From assembly GCA_017643305.1 (NCBI GenBank), contig JAEPNQ010000034.1, positions 1 through 39,618 on the forward strand: a stretch of DNA of 39,618 bases, read 5' to 3'. A program made the translations under genes and the position numbers. Source of the DNA: Marinibacterium sp. (GTDB taxonomy: Bacteria; Pseudomonadota; Alphaproteobacteria; Rhodobacterales; Rhodobacteraceae). Below are positions 32,548-39,618 of the stretch, piece by piece. The notes below the pieces were generated by a model. It made no database searches and was not told where the DNA came from. It was given only the letters and a program-made list of their open reading frames with translations. Within the stretch, counting starts at the first letter, position 1; each line of letters begins with the position of its first letter.

Positions 32548-33249
32548 ATGACCTGGCTGGACGTGATTTCATATTTCTCGCTCTACGACGCGGCGGCGCT
32601 GGTGGGGCTTTTCGCAGGCTGGGTCTGGATCAACTGGCAAATCGAAAGCCCGAAACCGAGCCGACCGTCGGTATCTCGGCTGATGAACGGGTATCGCCGC
32701 AAATGGATGCGCCAGATGGTAACACGCGAACCCCGCATATTCGATTCTCAGGTCGTGAGCATGATGCGGCAAGGCACCGCGTTCTTTGCCTCTGCCACCA
32801 TGATCGCCATCGGTGGTGGGCTCGCGTTAATCGGTAATCTGACCTTGTTGCAGGACGTTGCCAGTGACCTCAGCCTCGGCGGCGCGCCCAAGATCTTCTG
32901 GGAAATCAAATTGGTCTTGCTGCTGATCTGCCTCGCCAATGCATTCCTGAAATTTGTCTGGTCGCACCGTCTGGTCGGCTACTGCGCGATCCTTATGGCC
33001 GCCGTGCCTAACGACCCAGAAGACCCAAAGGCCTACCCCCGCGCCGATCAGGCGGCAGAGGTCAGCATCACCGCTGCGCGGAGTTTCAATAAGGCGATGC
33101 GGGCCACCTATTTCTCCCTCGCCGCAGCGGCCTGGCTGCTTGGCCCACTGCCACTGGCGGTTGCCGTGATCGCCACGACCCTGATGCTGTATCGGCGGGA
33201 ATTCTCGTCACGGTCCTGGCAGGTGCTGCTGCAAGACACGCAGACGTGA
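32548..33249 (+). CDS. DUF599 family membrane protein
   Basis: 233 residues with four hydrophobic segments (about residues 10-28, 75-95, 110-130 and 185-210), as in the DUF599 family. Characteristic stretches are MRQMVTREPRIFDSQVV and AARSFNKAMRATYFSLAAAA. The function of the family is unknown. It is divergent from glcD; a ribosome binding site is not obvious before the ATG. It is followed after 36 bp by a small secreted protein gene in the same direction. Confidence 0.82.
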   Translation: MTWLDVISYFSLYDAAALVGLFAGWVWINWQIESPKPSRPSVSRLMNGYRRKWMRQMVTREPRIFDSQVVSMMRQGTAFFASATMIAIGGGLALIGNLTLLQDVASDLSLGGAPKIFWEIKLVLLLICLANAFLKFVWSHRLVGYCAILMAAVPNDPEDPKAYPRADQAAEVSITAARSFNKAMRATYFSLAAAAWLLGPLPLAVAVIATTLMLYRREFSSRSWQVLLQDTQT

Positions 33250-33285
33250 CCCCAATTCGCCTAACCGGTTGTCCAATACCGCCTC

Positions 33286-33633
33286 ATGCGCCTCTGTTTT
33301 GCCCTTGCCTGTCTTGCAGGCCCAGTCCTGGCCGATCCCCCCGTGATCGAAGCCGTCACTGCCTATCAATCTACAAATAGCTGGCTGTTCGATGTCACGA
33401 TCCGCCACCCAGATACCGGGTGGGACCATTATGCAGATGGCTGGCGCGTTCAGGACATGCAGGGGAACGAACTGGGCATGCGCGTGCTGCACCATCCCCA
33501 CGAAACGGAAAAACCCTTTACACGGTCTCTAGGCGGTGTCGTAATCGGTGCTGACCATACGCAGGCACAGATCCAATCCCGCTGCAACGTAGATGGCTGG
33601 TCGGAAGAGATATTCGTGGTGCAGTTGCAGTAG
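33286..33633 (+). CDS. Small secreted protein, conserved hypothetical
   Basis: 115 residues with a short signal peptide (LCFALACLAGPVLA, cleavage after ALA-type site) and a compact mature part containing WLFDVTIRHPDTGWDHYADG and VLHHPHETEKPFTRSL. A single cysteine remains in the mature form. I do not recognise a characterised family; it resembles short periplasmic hypotheticals of Rhodobacterales. It is convergent with rlmH, 4 bp apart, and follows DUF599 in the same orientation. Confidence 0.7.
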   Translation: MRLCFALACLAGPVLADPPVIEAVTAYQSTNSWLFDVTIRHPDTGWDHYADGWRVQDMQGNELGMRVLHHPHETEKPFTRSLGGVVIGADHTQAQIQSRCNVDGWSEEIFVVQLQ

Positions 33634-33637
33634 CCAG

Positions 33638-34108
33638 TCACGCTCGGTGATATGGCGTTCCCGCCAGGATCGTTGTGGCCCGGTACAGCTGTTCGGCCAG
33701 CATCACCCGTGCCAGCATGTGCGGCCAGACCATAGCCCCGAAAGACAGGCTCAGTTGTGCCCGGTCACGCAAACCCGGTTCCAGACCATCGGCCCCACCA
33801 ATAAGGAAAGCAACATCTGAGTGCCCGAGATCGGTCCAATCGCGGAGTATATTTGCAAAGTCAGGGGATTTCAGCATGCGCCCGCGTTCGTCCATGCAAC
33901 ACAGGATGGCATTTCGTGGCAGAACCCGCTCCAACGCCACGCACTGGGCGGCTGATGTCTGCGCCTTGCGCTCGTCCACCTCCAAGACCGATGCAGGTCC
34001 AAGCCCCAAGGCCCGACCTGTACGGTCAAACCGTTTGAGGTAATCGTCGATCAAGGTCTTCTCGGGCCCGGCCCGCAAGCGACCGACCGCGCAAATATGA
34101 ACGCGCAT
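33638..34108 (-). CDS. rlmH: 23S rRNA (pseudouridine1915-N3)-methyltransferase
   Basis: 156 residues of the SPOUT methyltransferase RlmH (YbeA). The trefoil-knot SAM-binding loop is in DVAFLIGGADGL, and the C-terminus ends ATTILAGTPYHRA, the RlmH signature of the form YHR. It methylates the pseudouridine at position 1915 in helix 69 of 23S rRNA on assembled 70S ribosomes. It lies 19 bp downstream of rsfS in the same direction, the common rsfS-rlmH pair. Confidence 0.95.
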   Translation of the reverse strand: MRVHICAVGRLRAGPEKTLIDDYLKRFDRTGRALGLGPASVLEVDERKAQTSAAQCVALERVLPRNAILCCMDERGRMLKSPDFANILRDWTDLGHSDVAFLIGGADGLEPGLRDRAQLSLSFGAMVWPHMLARVMLAEQLYRATTILAGTPYHRA

Positions 34109-34127
34109 TCAGACTACAGATCGGTTG

Positions 34128-34481
34128 TCAGTTCGCGTCTGCGACTGGGGCCCACATCTTTTCGAGCTGGTAAAATTCGCGGACTTCCGGGCGGAACACG
34201 TGCACGATAACATCACCGGTATCGATCAGAACCCAGTCGCCGGCATCTTTGCCCTCAACCCGGGCGATACGGCCAAAGTCCGCTTTCAAACGCTCCACCA
34301 GCTTTTCCGACATCGCCGAAACCTGCCGCGTGGACCGCCCTGAGGCAACAACCATGTAGTCGCCGATAGACGTCTTACCACGCAGATCGATCTGCACGAT
34401 ATCTTCAGCCTTGTCGTCGGTGAGAGAATTTACAATTCGGTCGAGCAGCACTTCGCTGTCCGGCTCAGTCGGGACTGCCAT
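34128..34481 (-). CDS. rsfS: Ribosome silencing factor RsfS (Iojap family)
   Basis: 117 residues with the full RsfS domain: DIVQIDLRGKTSIGDYMVVA, then SGRSTRQVSAMSEKLVERLK, and GDWVLIDTGDVIVHVFRPEVREFYQLEKMW (quoted in part: VIVHVFRPEVREFY). It binds L14 on the large subunit and blocks subunit joining when nutrients are low. The downstream neighbour rlmH is its usual partner. The gene is divergent from leuC across about 650 bp. Confidence 0.95.
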   Translation of the reverse strand: MAVPTEPDSEVLLDRIVNSLTDDKAEDIVQIDLRGKTSIGDYMVVASGRSTRQVSAMSEKLVERLKADFGRIARVEGKDAGDWVLIDTGDVIVHVFRPEVREFYQLEKMWAPVADAN

Positions 34482-35131
34482 CGGGCCCGGTCCCGTGTCA
34501 GCGATAATCGTCGCTTCAGTATGGATTGACAGAACGTCGTCCTCCTTTCAGTGCGCCGGAAGCCGCCCACGGCGCGTCGGGCCTGCCATAGAAGTAGCAG
34601 CAGTCCTGTGTCAGATCAATGAAACGGCGGCACTAGAAATGGAAATGTCGCTCTTCTGCGACTCCATTTCGCACGGATAAACCTGCGTGCCCGATCGATC
34701 AATCGGTTGTGACCCCACGGGAAGGCTCATCTTTAAACAACCCACTTCGCGCTACCAGAAAGGGATATCGATATCTGTCTTTTTGCACGCTGCCGAAGAA
34801 GCAAGATAAGCTGCACCCCGAACGTTGATCAGATCAGCCAGCGTCTTCGGCAGCAAGTCTTTATCCAAATTCACGCTCCTTACGAAAGCGTAGAACGGAA
34901 CCGGCTGCGCGGTGAGTTGCAGAACCGACAGGCACGCGTTCCATGCTTGAATGCGCGGGCGCAGGACTGTATCTGACAGGGCATGACACAGGTTTCGGCC
35001 CCAAAATTGGCTATGCAGGACCATGCGCGCCTGCGCGAACGGTTCTTTGGCGCCGCCCGTACCGTTCTGGCCAGGCTATAAACGCCAGCCTCCAGCCATC
35101 CGCCAAAACCACGACAGATCGGAGAGGACCC
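34482..35131. other. Long gap between rsfS and leuC
   Basis: No confident gene. A 90-codon minus-strand frame (34752-35024) ends TDIDIPFW but matches no family I know. A 22-codon plus-strand frame (35013-35081, [20 protein letters not shown]...) lies 50 bp before leuC; it has no run of leucine codons and no clear ribosome binding site, so it is not an obvious attenuation leader. The gap should contain the divergent rsfS and leuC promoters; I could not fix either with confidence. Confidence 0.35.
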
Positions 35132-36538
35132 ATGTCCCCCAAAACGCTTTATGACAAAATCTGGGATGCCCACGTCGCCCATGAGGCCGAAGACGGCACC
35201 TGCCTGCTCTATATCGACCGTCACCTTGTACATGAGGTGACCAGCCCGCAAGCCTTCGAAGGGCTGCGCATGTCTGGCCGCAAAGTGCGGGCACCGGAGA
35301 AAACCATCGCCGTGCCGGACCACAACGTGCCAACCACGCCAGGCCGCGAAGACCCCAAGAATATGACCGAAGACAGCGCCATCCAGGTGGCTGCGCTTGA
35401 CAAGAACGCCAAGGATTTCGGTATTCACTATTACCCTGTGACAGATGTGCGCCAGGGGATCGTACATATCGTCGGCCCCGAACAGGGCTGGACCCTGCCG
35501 GGCATGACCGTGGTTTGCGGCGACAGCCACACCGCCACACACGGCGCATTTGGCGCGCTGGCCCATGGCATCGGCACCTCGGAAGTGGAGCATGTTCTGG
35601 CAACACAGACGCTGATCCAGAAGAAATCCAAGAACATGAAGGTGGAGATCACGGGCAAGCTGTCCCCCGGCGTCACCGCCAAGGACATCACCCTCAGCGT
35701 GATCGGCAAGACCGGCACCGCTGGTGGCACCGGCTATGTGATCGAGTATTGCGGTGAAGCGATCCGCAATCTCAGCATGGAAGGCCGCATGACCGTTTGC
35801 AACATGGCCATCGAAGGCGGCGCGCGCGCCGGCCTGATAGCGCCAGACGATAAAACCTTTGAATACGTTCAGGGCCGGCCACATGCACCGAAAGGTGCCC
35901 AGTGGGAAGCCGCGCTGGCGTGGTGGAAAACGCTGTATTCCGATGACGATGCGCATTGGGACGAGGTCATCACCATCAGGGGCGAAGACATCGCGCCGGT
36001 CGTGACCTGGGGCACTTCGCCCGAAGACGTGCTGCCGATCACCGCAGCCGTACCTAGCCCTGAAGATTTCCAAGGTGGCAAAGTTGAGGCGGCCAAACGG
36101 TCGCTGGACTACATGGGCCTGACCTCGGGCACACCGCTGAACGAGGTTGAAATTGATACGGTGTTCATCGGCTCCTGCACCAATGGGCGGATCGAAGATC
36201 TCCGCGCAGCCGCAGAAATCCTGAAAGGCCGCAAGGTCAAAGATGGCATGCGCGCGATGGTCGTGCCCGGCTCGGGCCTCGTCCGCGCGCAGGCCGAGGA
36301 AGAAGGCCTGGCCGACATCTTCGAGGAAGCTGGGTTTGAATGGCGGCTTGCGGGCTGTTCCATGTGCCTGGCGATGAACCCTGACCAGCTGAAGCCCGGC
36401 GAGCGTTGCGCATCGACGTCGAACCGCAATTTCGAAGGCCGTCAGGGACGCGGTGGACGCACCCATCTGGTGTCGCCTGCCATGGCCGCTGCTGCCGCTG
36501 TTACCGGCAAGCTGACAGACGTGCGCGACCTGATGTAA
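35132..36538 (+). CDS. leuC: 3-isopropylmalate dehydratase large subunit
   Basis: 468 residues of the aconitase family, which with LeuD isomerises 2- to 3-isopropylmalate in leucine synthesis. The three 4Fe-4S ligands are present in GSCTNGR and GCSMCLAMN. Substrate-binding landmarks are [14 protein letters not shown] and [12 protein letters not shown]. The ATG at 35132 has GGAGAGG 5 bp upstream; the frame is open further left without support. The partner leuD is 1.25 kb downstream, separated by an HdeD-like gene rather than adjacent. Confidence 0.97.
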   Translation: MSPKTLYDKIWDAHVAHEAEDGTCLLYIDRHLVHEVTSPQAFEGLRMSGRKVRAPEKTIAVPDHNVPTTPGREDPKNMTEDSAIQVAALDKNAKDFGIHYYPVTDVRQGIVHIVGPEQGWTLPGMTVVCGDSHTATHGAFGALAHGIGTSEVEHVLATQTLIQKKSKNMKVEITGKLSPGVTAKDITLSVIGKTGTAGGTGYVIEYCGEAIRNLSMEGRMTVCNMAIEGGARAGLIAPDDKTFEYVQGRPHAPKGAQWEAALAWWKTLYSDDDAHWDEVITIRGEDIAPVVTWGTSPEDVLPITAAVPSPEDFQGGKVEAAKRSLDYMGLTSGTPLNEVEIDTVFIGSCTNGRIEDLRAAAEILKGRKVKDGMRAMVVPGSGLVRAQAEEEGLADIFEEAGFEWRLAGCSMCLAMNPDQLKPGERCASTSNRNFEGRQGRGGRTHLVSPAMAAAAAVTGKLTDVRDLM

Positions 36539-36547
36539 TAATGGAAT

Positions 36548-36571
36548 GTGGTCGGCTGTTGGGCCGGCCAC
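36548..36571 (+). terminator. Hairpin after leuC
   Basis: GTGGTCGGC (36548-36556) pairs with GCCGGCCAC (36563-36571), with one G-T wobble and a 6-nt loop, 10 bp after the leuC stop. A C-rich rather than T-rich tail follows, so intrinsic termination would be weak. Confidence 0.4.
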
Positions 36572-37134
36572 CCCCTCCAAAAGGTTCAGTACATGCGGTC
36601 GATCCAGCCGCTATGTACCCGTCCCGGCAGCCAAACATGGCATGCACTGAGACCACCTGAAACTGCTTTCACTGTGACCTAAGTCCAGCAACCGGCCTTC
36701 CGTTCGATCGTGACTTCGGCACCGGTAAGCAGGGAACCGAGCGGATCAATCCAAATCGATAACAAAATGATCGACATTTTTGTATTGGAAGCACCGCCGT
36801 CCTTGCCCATGAGCCAGTTCCGCGCGCCGGGTCCACTCCATCCGGCTGTGCAATGATTTACTATGAACCGGAACATAAGGGTGCCGGAGACCAAATACGA
36901 GCTGGTTCTGTGCAAGGTTTCTTCAAGTCGGTGGTCCTGGGTTTCCGTGAGTTCTTCTCCGAATTGGCGTGACGAAGTGCATGTATTTTGCAAATGAATT
37001 TCCACCGTGGAACGACCCATGGTTTTTAGAAAAAAGGTATCGCAACTGGTCGTTTTCGGATCTCAAAATGATTTCCTTACGCAAAACGCACTGCTTCCCG
37101 TATGAGGAACGTGAATCTAATTGAGGAGACACGC
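36572..37134. other. Gap between leuC and the HdeD gene, one doubtful ORF
   Basis: The only sizeable frame is 36679-37020 on the minus strand (113 codons). It has no ribosome binding site before its ATG and no recognisable domain, although a stretch AGWSGPGARNWLMGKDGG looks protein-like. Base composition is more AT-rich than the flanking genes from about 36700 to 37100, which could mean recently acquired or decayed DNA. I leave the frame as a possible but unsupported gene. Confidence 0.3.
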
Positions 37135-37665
37135 ATGAAAGTCTGGGTCAAGTGGCTCATTTTAGGCATTCTATCCATCATTTTTGGCCTATTCGTTCTG
37201 GCCAACCCTATTGCTGCTTCGGTGTCGGTCACCATCATGGCCGGTATCCTGTTCGCGGCGTCCGGCGTCTTTCAGATCGTCGCGGGGTTTGGCGAAGAAG
37301 GCACCTGGACCAAACTGGTGGGCATCGTTATTGGCCTTTTCATGGTCCTGCTGGGCATTTCGCTGATGTTCCATCCGTTGCAAGGCGTGCTGTCGCTGAC
37401 GCTGCTGGTCACAATCCTGTTCGCCGCATCGGGCATTGCGCGGTTGATCATGGCCTTCAGCATGCGGAACACCCAGTTTTTCTGGCCCATGCTTCTGTCG
37501 GGCGTGCTGACAGTTCTTTTGGCTGCGTACATCACCGCAAACTTCTTCGAAGTGGCGTCGGGTCTGCTGGGCATCCTGCTGGGGATCGAATTGCTGTTTA
37601 ATGGTATCGGGTTGATCGTGCTGGCTTTCTTCCTGAAATCCGCTCGTGGTCAGCTGAAGGCCTGA
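37135..37665 (+). CDS. HdeD/DUF308-family membrane protein
   Basis: 176 residues, almost entirely six membrane helices in a tandem arrangement typical of HdeD (ILGILSIIFGLFVLANPIAA, then similar GLLGILLGIELLFNGIGLIV). In E. coli HdeD is tied to acid resistance at high cell density; the biochemical role is unclear. The ATG at 37135 has GAGGAG 7 bp upstream; an earlier in-frame ATG (37102) adds a polar leader. The gene separates leuC from leuD, and a strong hairpin follows it. Confidence 0.88.
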   Translation: MKVWVKWLILGILSIIFGLFVLANPIAASVSVTIMAGILFAASGVFQIVAGFGEEGTWTKLVGIVIGLFMVLLGISLMFHPLQGVLSLTLLVTILFAASGIARLIMAFSMRNTQFFWPMLLSGVLTVLLAAYITANFFEVASGLLGILLGIELLFNGIGLIVLAFFLKSARGQLKA

Positions 37666-37698
37666 CACCCGCTTTGAACGTCACACATGACAATCAGC

Positions 37699-37727
37699 AC
37701 CGCCGCGACAGCGCATGTTGCGGCGGT
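37699..37727 (+). terminator. Strong hairpin between the HdeD gene and leuD
   Basis: ACCGCCGCGACA (37699-37710) pairs with TGTTGCGGCGGT (37716-37727), 12 bp with one G-U, around a 5-nt loop. No T-run follows. It could terminate the HdeD transcript or act in the leuD leader, whose start codon is 60 bp downstream. A weak promoter-like TTGTCT follows immediately after it. Confidence 0.5.
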
Positions 37728-37787
37728 ACGGCTCTTGTCTCCACCGCCTCTCCATGGGATAGAGAGCCCGCTTTATAGGAGGCACAG

Positions 37788-38393
37788 ATGGATAAGTTCG
37801 AAACGCTCACCGGCATTGCTGCGCCAATGCCACAAATCAATGTCGACACCGACATGATTATTCCCAAGCAGTTTCTGAAAACCATCAAGCGTTCGGGCCT
37901 GGGTGTGAACCTGTTCGACGAAATGCGTTATGACGACAAAGGCGAAGAAATTGCCGATTTCGTGCTAAACCAGCCTGCCTACCGGAATTCCGAGATCCTC
38001 GTTGCAGGTGACAATTTTGGCTGTGGCTCGTCACGGGAACATGCCCCCTGGGCGATAAAGGATTTTGGTATCCGCTGCATTATCGCGCCCAGCTTTGCCG
38101 ACATCTTCTACAACAACTGTTTCAAGAACGGCATCCTGCCAATCACCCTGCCGCAAGAAACGGTTGATCTGCTGATGATCGATGCTGAAAAGGGTGAAAA
38201 CGCCCGGATGGTGGTAGATCTGGAAAACCAGACCATCACTACCTCAGATGGTGAAGCTGTTTCGTTTGAGCTGGATCCATTCCGCAAAAAATGCCTGATG
38301 GAAGGCTTGGACGATATCGGCCTGACCATGGAAAAAGGCGCAGCCATCGAATCTTTCGAAAGCCGCGCGGCTGCGGAACGCCCCTGGGTCTGA
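37788..38393 (+). CDS. leuD: 3-isopropylmalate dehydratase small subunit
   Basis: 201 residues, the swivel-domain partner of LeuC. Hallmarks are [20 protein letters not shown], near the N-terminus, and the substrate loop [16 protein letters not shown]. The ATG at 37788 has TAGGAGG 6 bp upstream. Length and both motifs are normal, so the enzyme should be functional. A textbook terminator follows the stop codon. Confidence 0.97.
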   Translation: MDKFETLTGIAAPMPQINVDTDMIIPKQFLKTIKRSGLGVNLFDEMRYDDKGEEIADFVLNQPAYRNSEILVAGDNFGCGSSREHAPWAIKDFGIRCIIAPSFADIFYNNCFKNGILPITLPQETVDLLMIDAEKGENARMVVDLENQTITTSDGEAVSFELDPFRKKCLMEGLDDIGLTMEKGAAIESFESRAAAERPWV

Positions 38394-38417
38394 CCCGGCT
38401 GTACCACTAACCAAAAG

Positions 38418-38449
38418 AAACCGGCCCCGAAAACAGGGCCGGTTTTTTC
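38418..38449 (+). terminator. Rho-independent terminator after leuD
   Basis: CCGGCCC (38421-38427) and GGGCCGG (38436-38442) form a perfect stem around loop CGAAAACA, preceded by AAA and followed by six T. It lies 25 bp after the leuD stop. Confidence 0.92.
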
Positions 38450-38548
38450 ATTCGCGGAGCCATACTCCGCGAGAACAACCGTGGCTTGGGCATCGGTATC
38501 ACAGACATTTTTGGCGTTTAGTTTGAACACCAGCCAGATCATTGCGAA

Positions 38549-38910
38549 TTACAGCGCAACTGCGATGGGCAGGAATGCAATCAAGGCCAGCAGGGACAGG
38601 TATTCAAGGATCTCCCAAAGCCCTGGCACACACAACAGACCCACAAACGCCAGCGCCTGAGTGTCAGTATTACTATTGCGCATCGCGATGCGAGCTTCGG
38701 TTTTGTGGAAGACCGCAAAGGCGTCATGATTCCAGATCAGTGTGAGAACCAAAAGATAGGCAGATCTCACGATCCCCAGCGCAGCAACAACAATGACGGG
38801 TTTCTGGTGATCCCGTCGGCAAAGTAAGCGGCCATGATGTCTTTGAACATCGGTGAGAGCTGGCCGGGACGCGGCACCCAGCACATCAGGTAAATAAAAA
38901 AGTTTACCAT
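38549..38910 (-). pseudogene. Small membrane protein, apparently frameshifted
   Basis: On the minus strand an ATG at 38910 opens a frame (MVNFFIYLMCWVPRPGQLSP...) that reads to AAYFADGITRNP and then stops at 38767. The adjacent frame continues with hydrophobic sequence (VIVVAALGIVRSAYLLVLTLIW) to a stop at 38549, including WNHDAFAVFHKTEARIAM and an LEYLSLLALIAFLPIAVAL tail. One missing base near 38785-38792 would fuse them into a protein of about 120 residues with three to four helices. I do not recognise a family. Confidence 0.4.
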
Positions 38911-39374
38911 CAATCCACCCGTGCCCGGGATGATAAGAAATTAGAGAGGCGAATGACGGTTCAGGACCGCCTCGGGAGAGATCATGAAAATATCATGTCT
39001 TGTTCGGCATTATATTAAATTTAATTAATATAACTCCAGATAGGATCTTGTCATGGATCATCTTTGGAAATTTTACCGACTTAAGGCCGCCACATGCCCG
39101 AAGCACGCCCATTGTGGGGCTATATCCAGGTATCCCCAACATGTGGTAGACCTGCCCAATTGCGTCGTAGAAGCACCTCCGGAATGATGCAAAGGCACAC
39201 CACTACTTGCATGATTTTGCCTCAAATACAGGGTGTTGTGCTTGGGTGCCTTGAGCGATTCTGCCAAACACGGCAAAATGAAGTCAAAATTGAGGCACCC
39301 CGCAAATATGCGGGATCAAGTTGGAAAATGGCCCGGCAATGCATCGTGCTAGTCCAAGTTGAGGGGATCGAAAC
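38911..39374. other. AT-richer gap with an inverted repeat
   Basis: The stretch from about 39000 to 39035 is very AT-rich (for example TTAAATTTAATTAATATAA), unlike the rest of the window. Further right, TGCCTCAA (39218-39225) and TTGAGGCA (39290-39297) form an 8-bp inverted repeat about 80 bp across. Short frames in this gap have no support. The AT-rich block may carry a promoter or a protein-binding site. Confidence 0.35.
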
Positions 39375-39618
39375 GTGATTGCGCAAGTACCAGGCGCAGC
39401 TATGAGGGCATTGTTGGTTGGCTTTTTGATTGCCACACCTTCACTCTTGCTGGCCTCCCTGGCATCCGGACCAAGCGAACTCGCAGCGCTGCTGGCGATT
39501 ATCGCCGCCACTGCGACGTTCATCGAGTATCGCAGCGCCTATCCCAGCTTTGTGGAGTTTCGCGACGCACCACCTATCAACCGGCTGCGCTTTATTTCGG
39601 TTCTCGCGATGGTGTTTG
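39375..39618 (+). CDS. Membrane protein, cut by the window edge
   Basis: Partial: 81 codons are visible and the frame is open at the right end. Two membrane helices are seen (ALLVGFLIATPSLLLASLAS and LAALLAIIAATATFIEY), followed by the amphipathic loop YPSFVEFRDAPPINRLRFIS and the start of another helix. This resembles conserved hypothetical membrane proteins of Rhodobacterales that have the motif FRDAPPxNRLRF. The start is GTG at 39375, preceded by GAGGGGA at 8 bp spacing; an internal ATG (39402) has no such site. Function unknown. Confidence 0.75.
   Translation, partial: MIAQVPGAAMRALLVGFLIATPSLLLASLASGPSELAALLAIIAATATFIEYRSAYPSFVEFRDAPPINRLRFISVLAMVF

Noticed and set aside
35013-35081. 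Short ORF before leuC as a leucine attenuator peptide
   Set aside because: It has no run of leucine codons, no clear ribosome binding site and no terminator/antiterminator pair that I could fold after it.
34880-36580. A 566-codon open frame antisense to leuC
   Set aside because: It is the mirror of a strongly conserved leuC gene with complete iron-sulfur ligands. Long antisense frames are common opposite GC-rich genes, and this one has no recognisable domain.

Overview
This GC-rich, gene-dense window looks like a chromosomal segment of an alphaproteobacterium, most likely a Rhodobacterales (Roseobacter-group) member. That judgement rests on the protein character (HemE/HemC, YtoQ, GlcDEF, LeuCD-RsfS-RlmH, DUF599) and on the typical Rhodobacterales intergenic stem-loops. 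It carries about 35 protein genes and one tRNA. I see no CRISPR array, rRNA, insertion sequence or prophage.

Layout, left to right. (1) 400-4.1 kb: tRNA-Met(CAT), the divergent heme genes hemE and hemC, a fatty acid desaturase and a LysR remnant. (2) 4.1-16 kb: a sugar/carboxylate catabolism region. It holds an RraA/HMG-aldolase-like protein, a secreted beta-propeller, two sugar ABC permeases with no binding protein or ATPase beside them, a decayed 0.7 kb stretch, and a translationally coupled FGGY kinase - M42 metallopeptidase - BtpA/SgcQ operon. These are followed by an MFS carrier, an aldo/keto reductase coupled to a COG3618 lactonase, and a small sulfotransferase. (3) 15.8-21.2 kb: YtoQ, a kynurenine-formamidase-like hydrolase, succinate-semialdehyde dehydrogenase, an MDR oxidoreductase and a Bcr/CflA-type exporter. 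(4) 21.3-27 kb: an ECF sigma gene interrupted by an amber codon and coupled to a YfbK-like vWA protein, then a TetR repressor, a frameshifted Rieske oxygenase and a cytochrome P450. (5) 27-32.5 kb: an Hsp20 gene with a ROSE-like RNA thermometer, a secreted trypsin-like protease and the glycolate oxidase genes glcD-glcE-glcF. (6) 32.5-39.6 kb: DUF599, rlmH, rsfS, leuC, an HdeD-like protein, leuD and a membrane protein running off the right edge.

Three things stand out. The TetR/Rieske intergenic region has three 16-bp palindromes at exactly 24-bp intervals, the first filling the spacer of a forward promoter. The kinase-M42-BtpA cassette shares its M42/BtpA pairing with the E. coli sgc operon but is joined to ABC permeases and a kinase instead of a PTS. 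Several genes are broken or incomplete (sigma factor, Rieske oxygenase, LysR, ABC transporter, a small membrane protein), which suggests ongoing gene decay or assembly errors. Leaderless starts are likely for hemC and the first ABC permease. I did not find a clearly new defence or mobile system. The best candidates for undescribed biology are the sgc-like cassette and the TetR-Rieske-P450 module.
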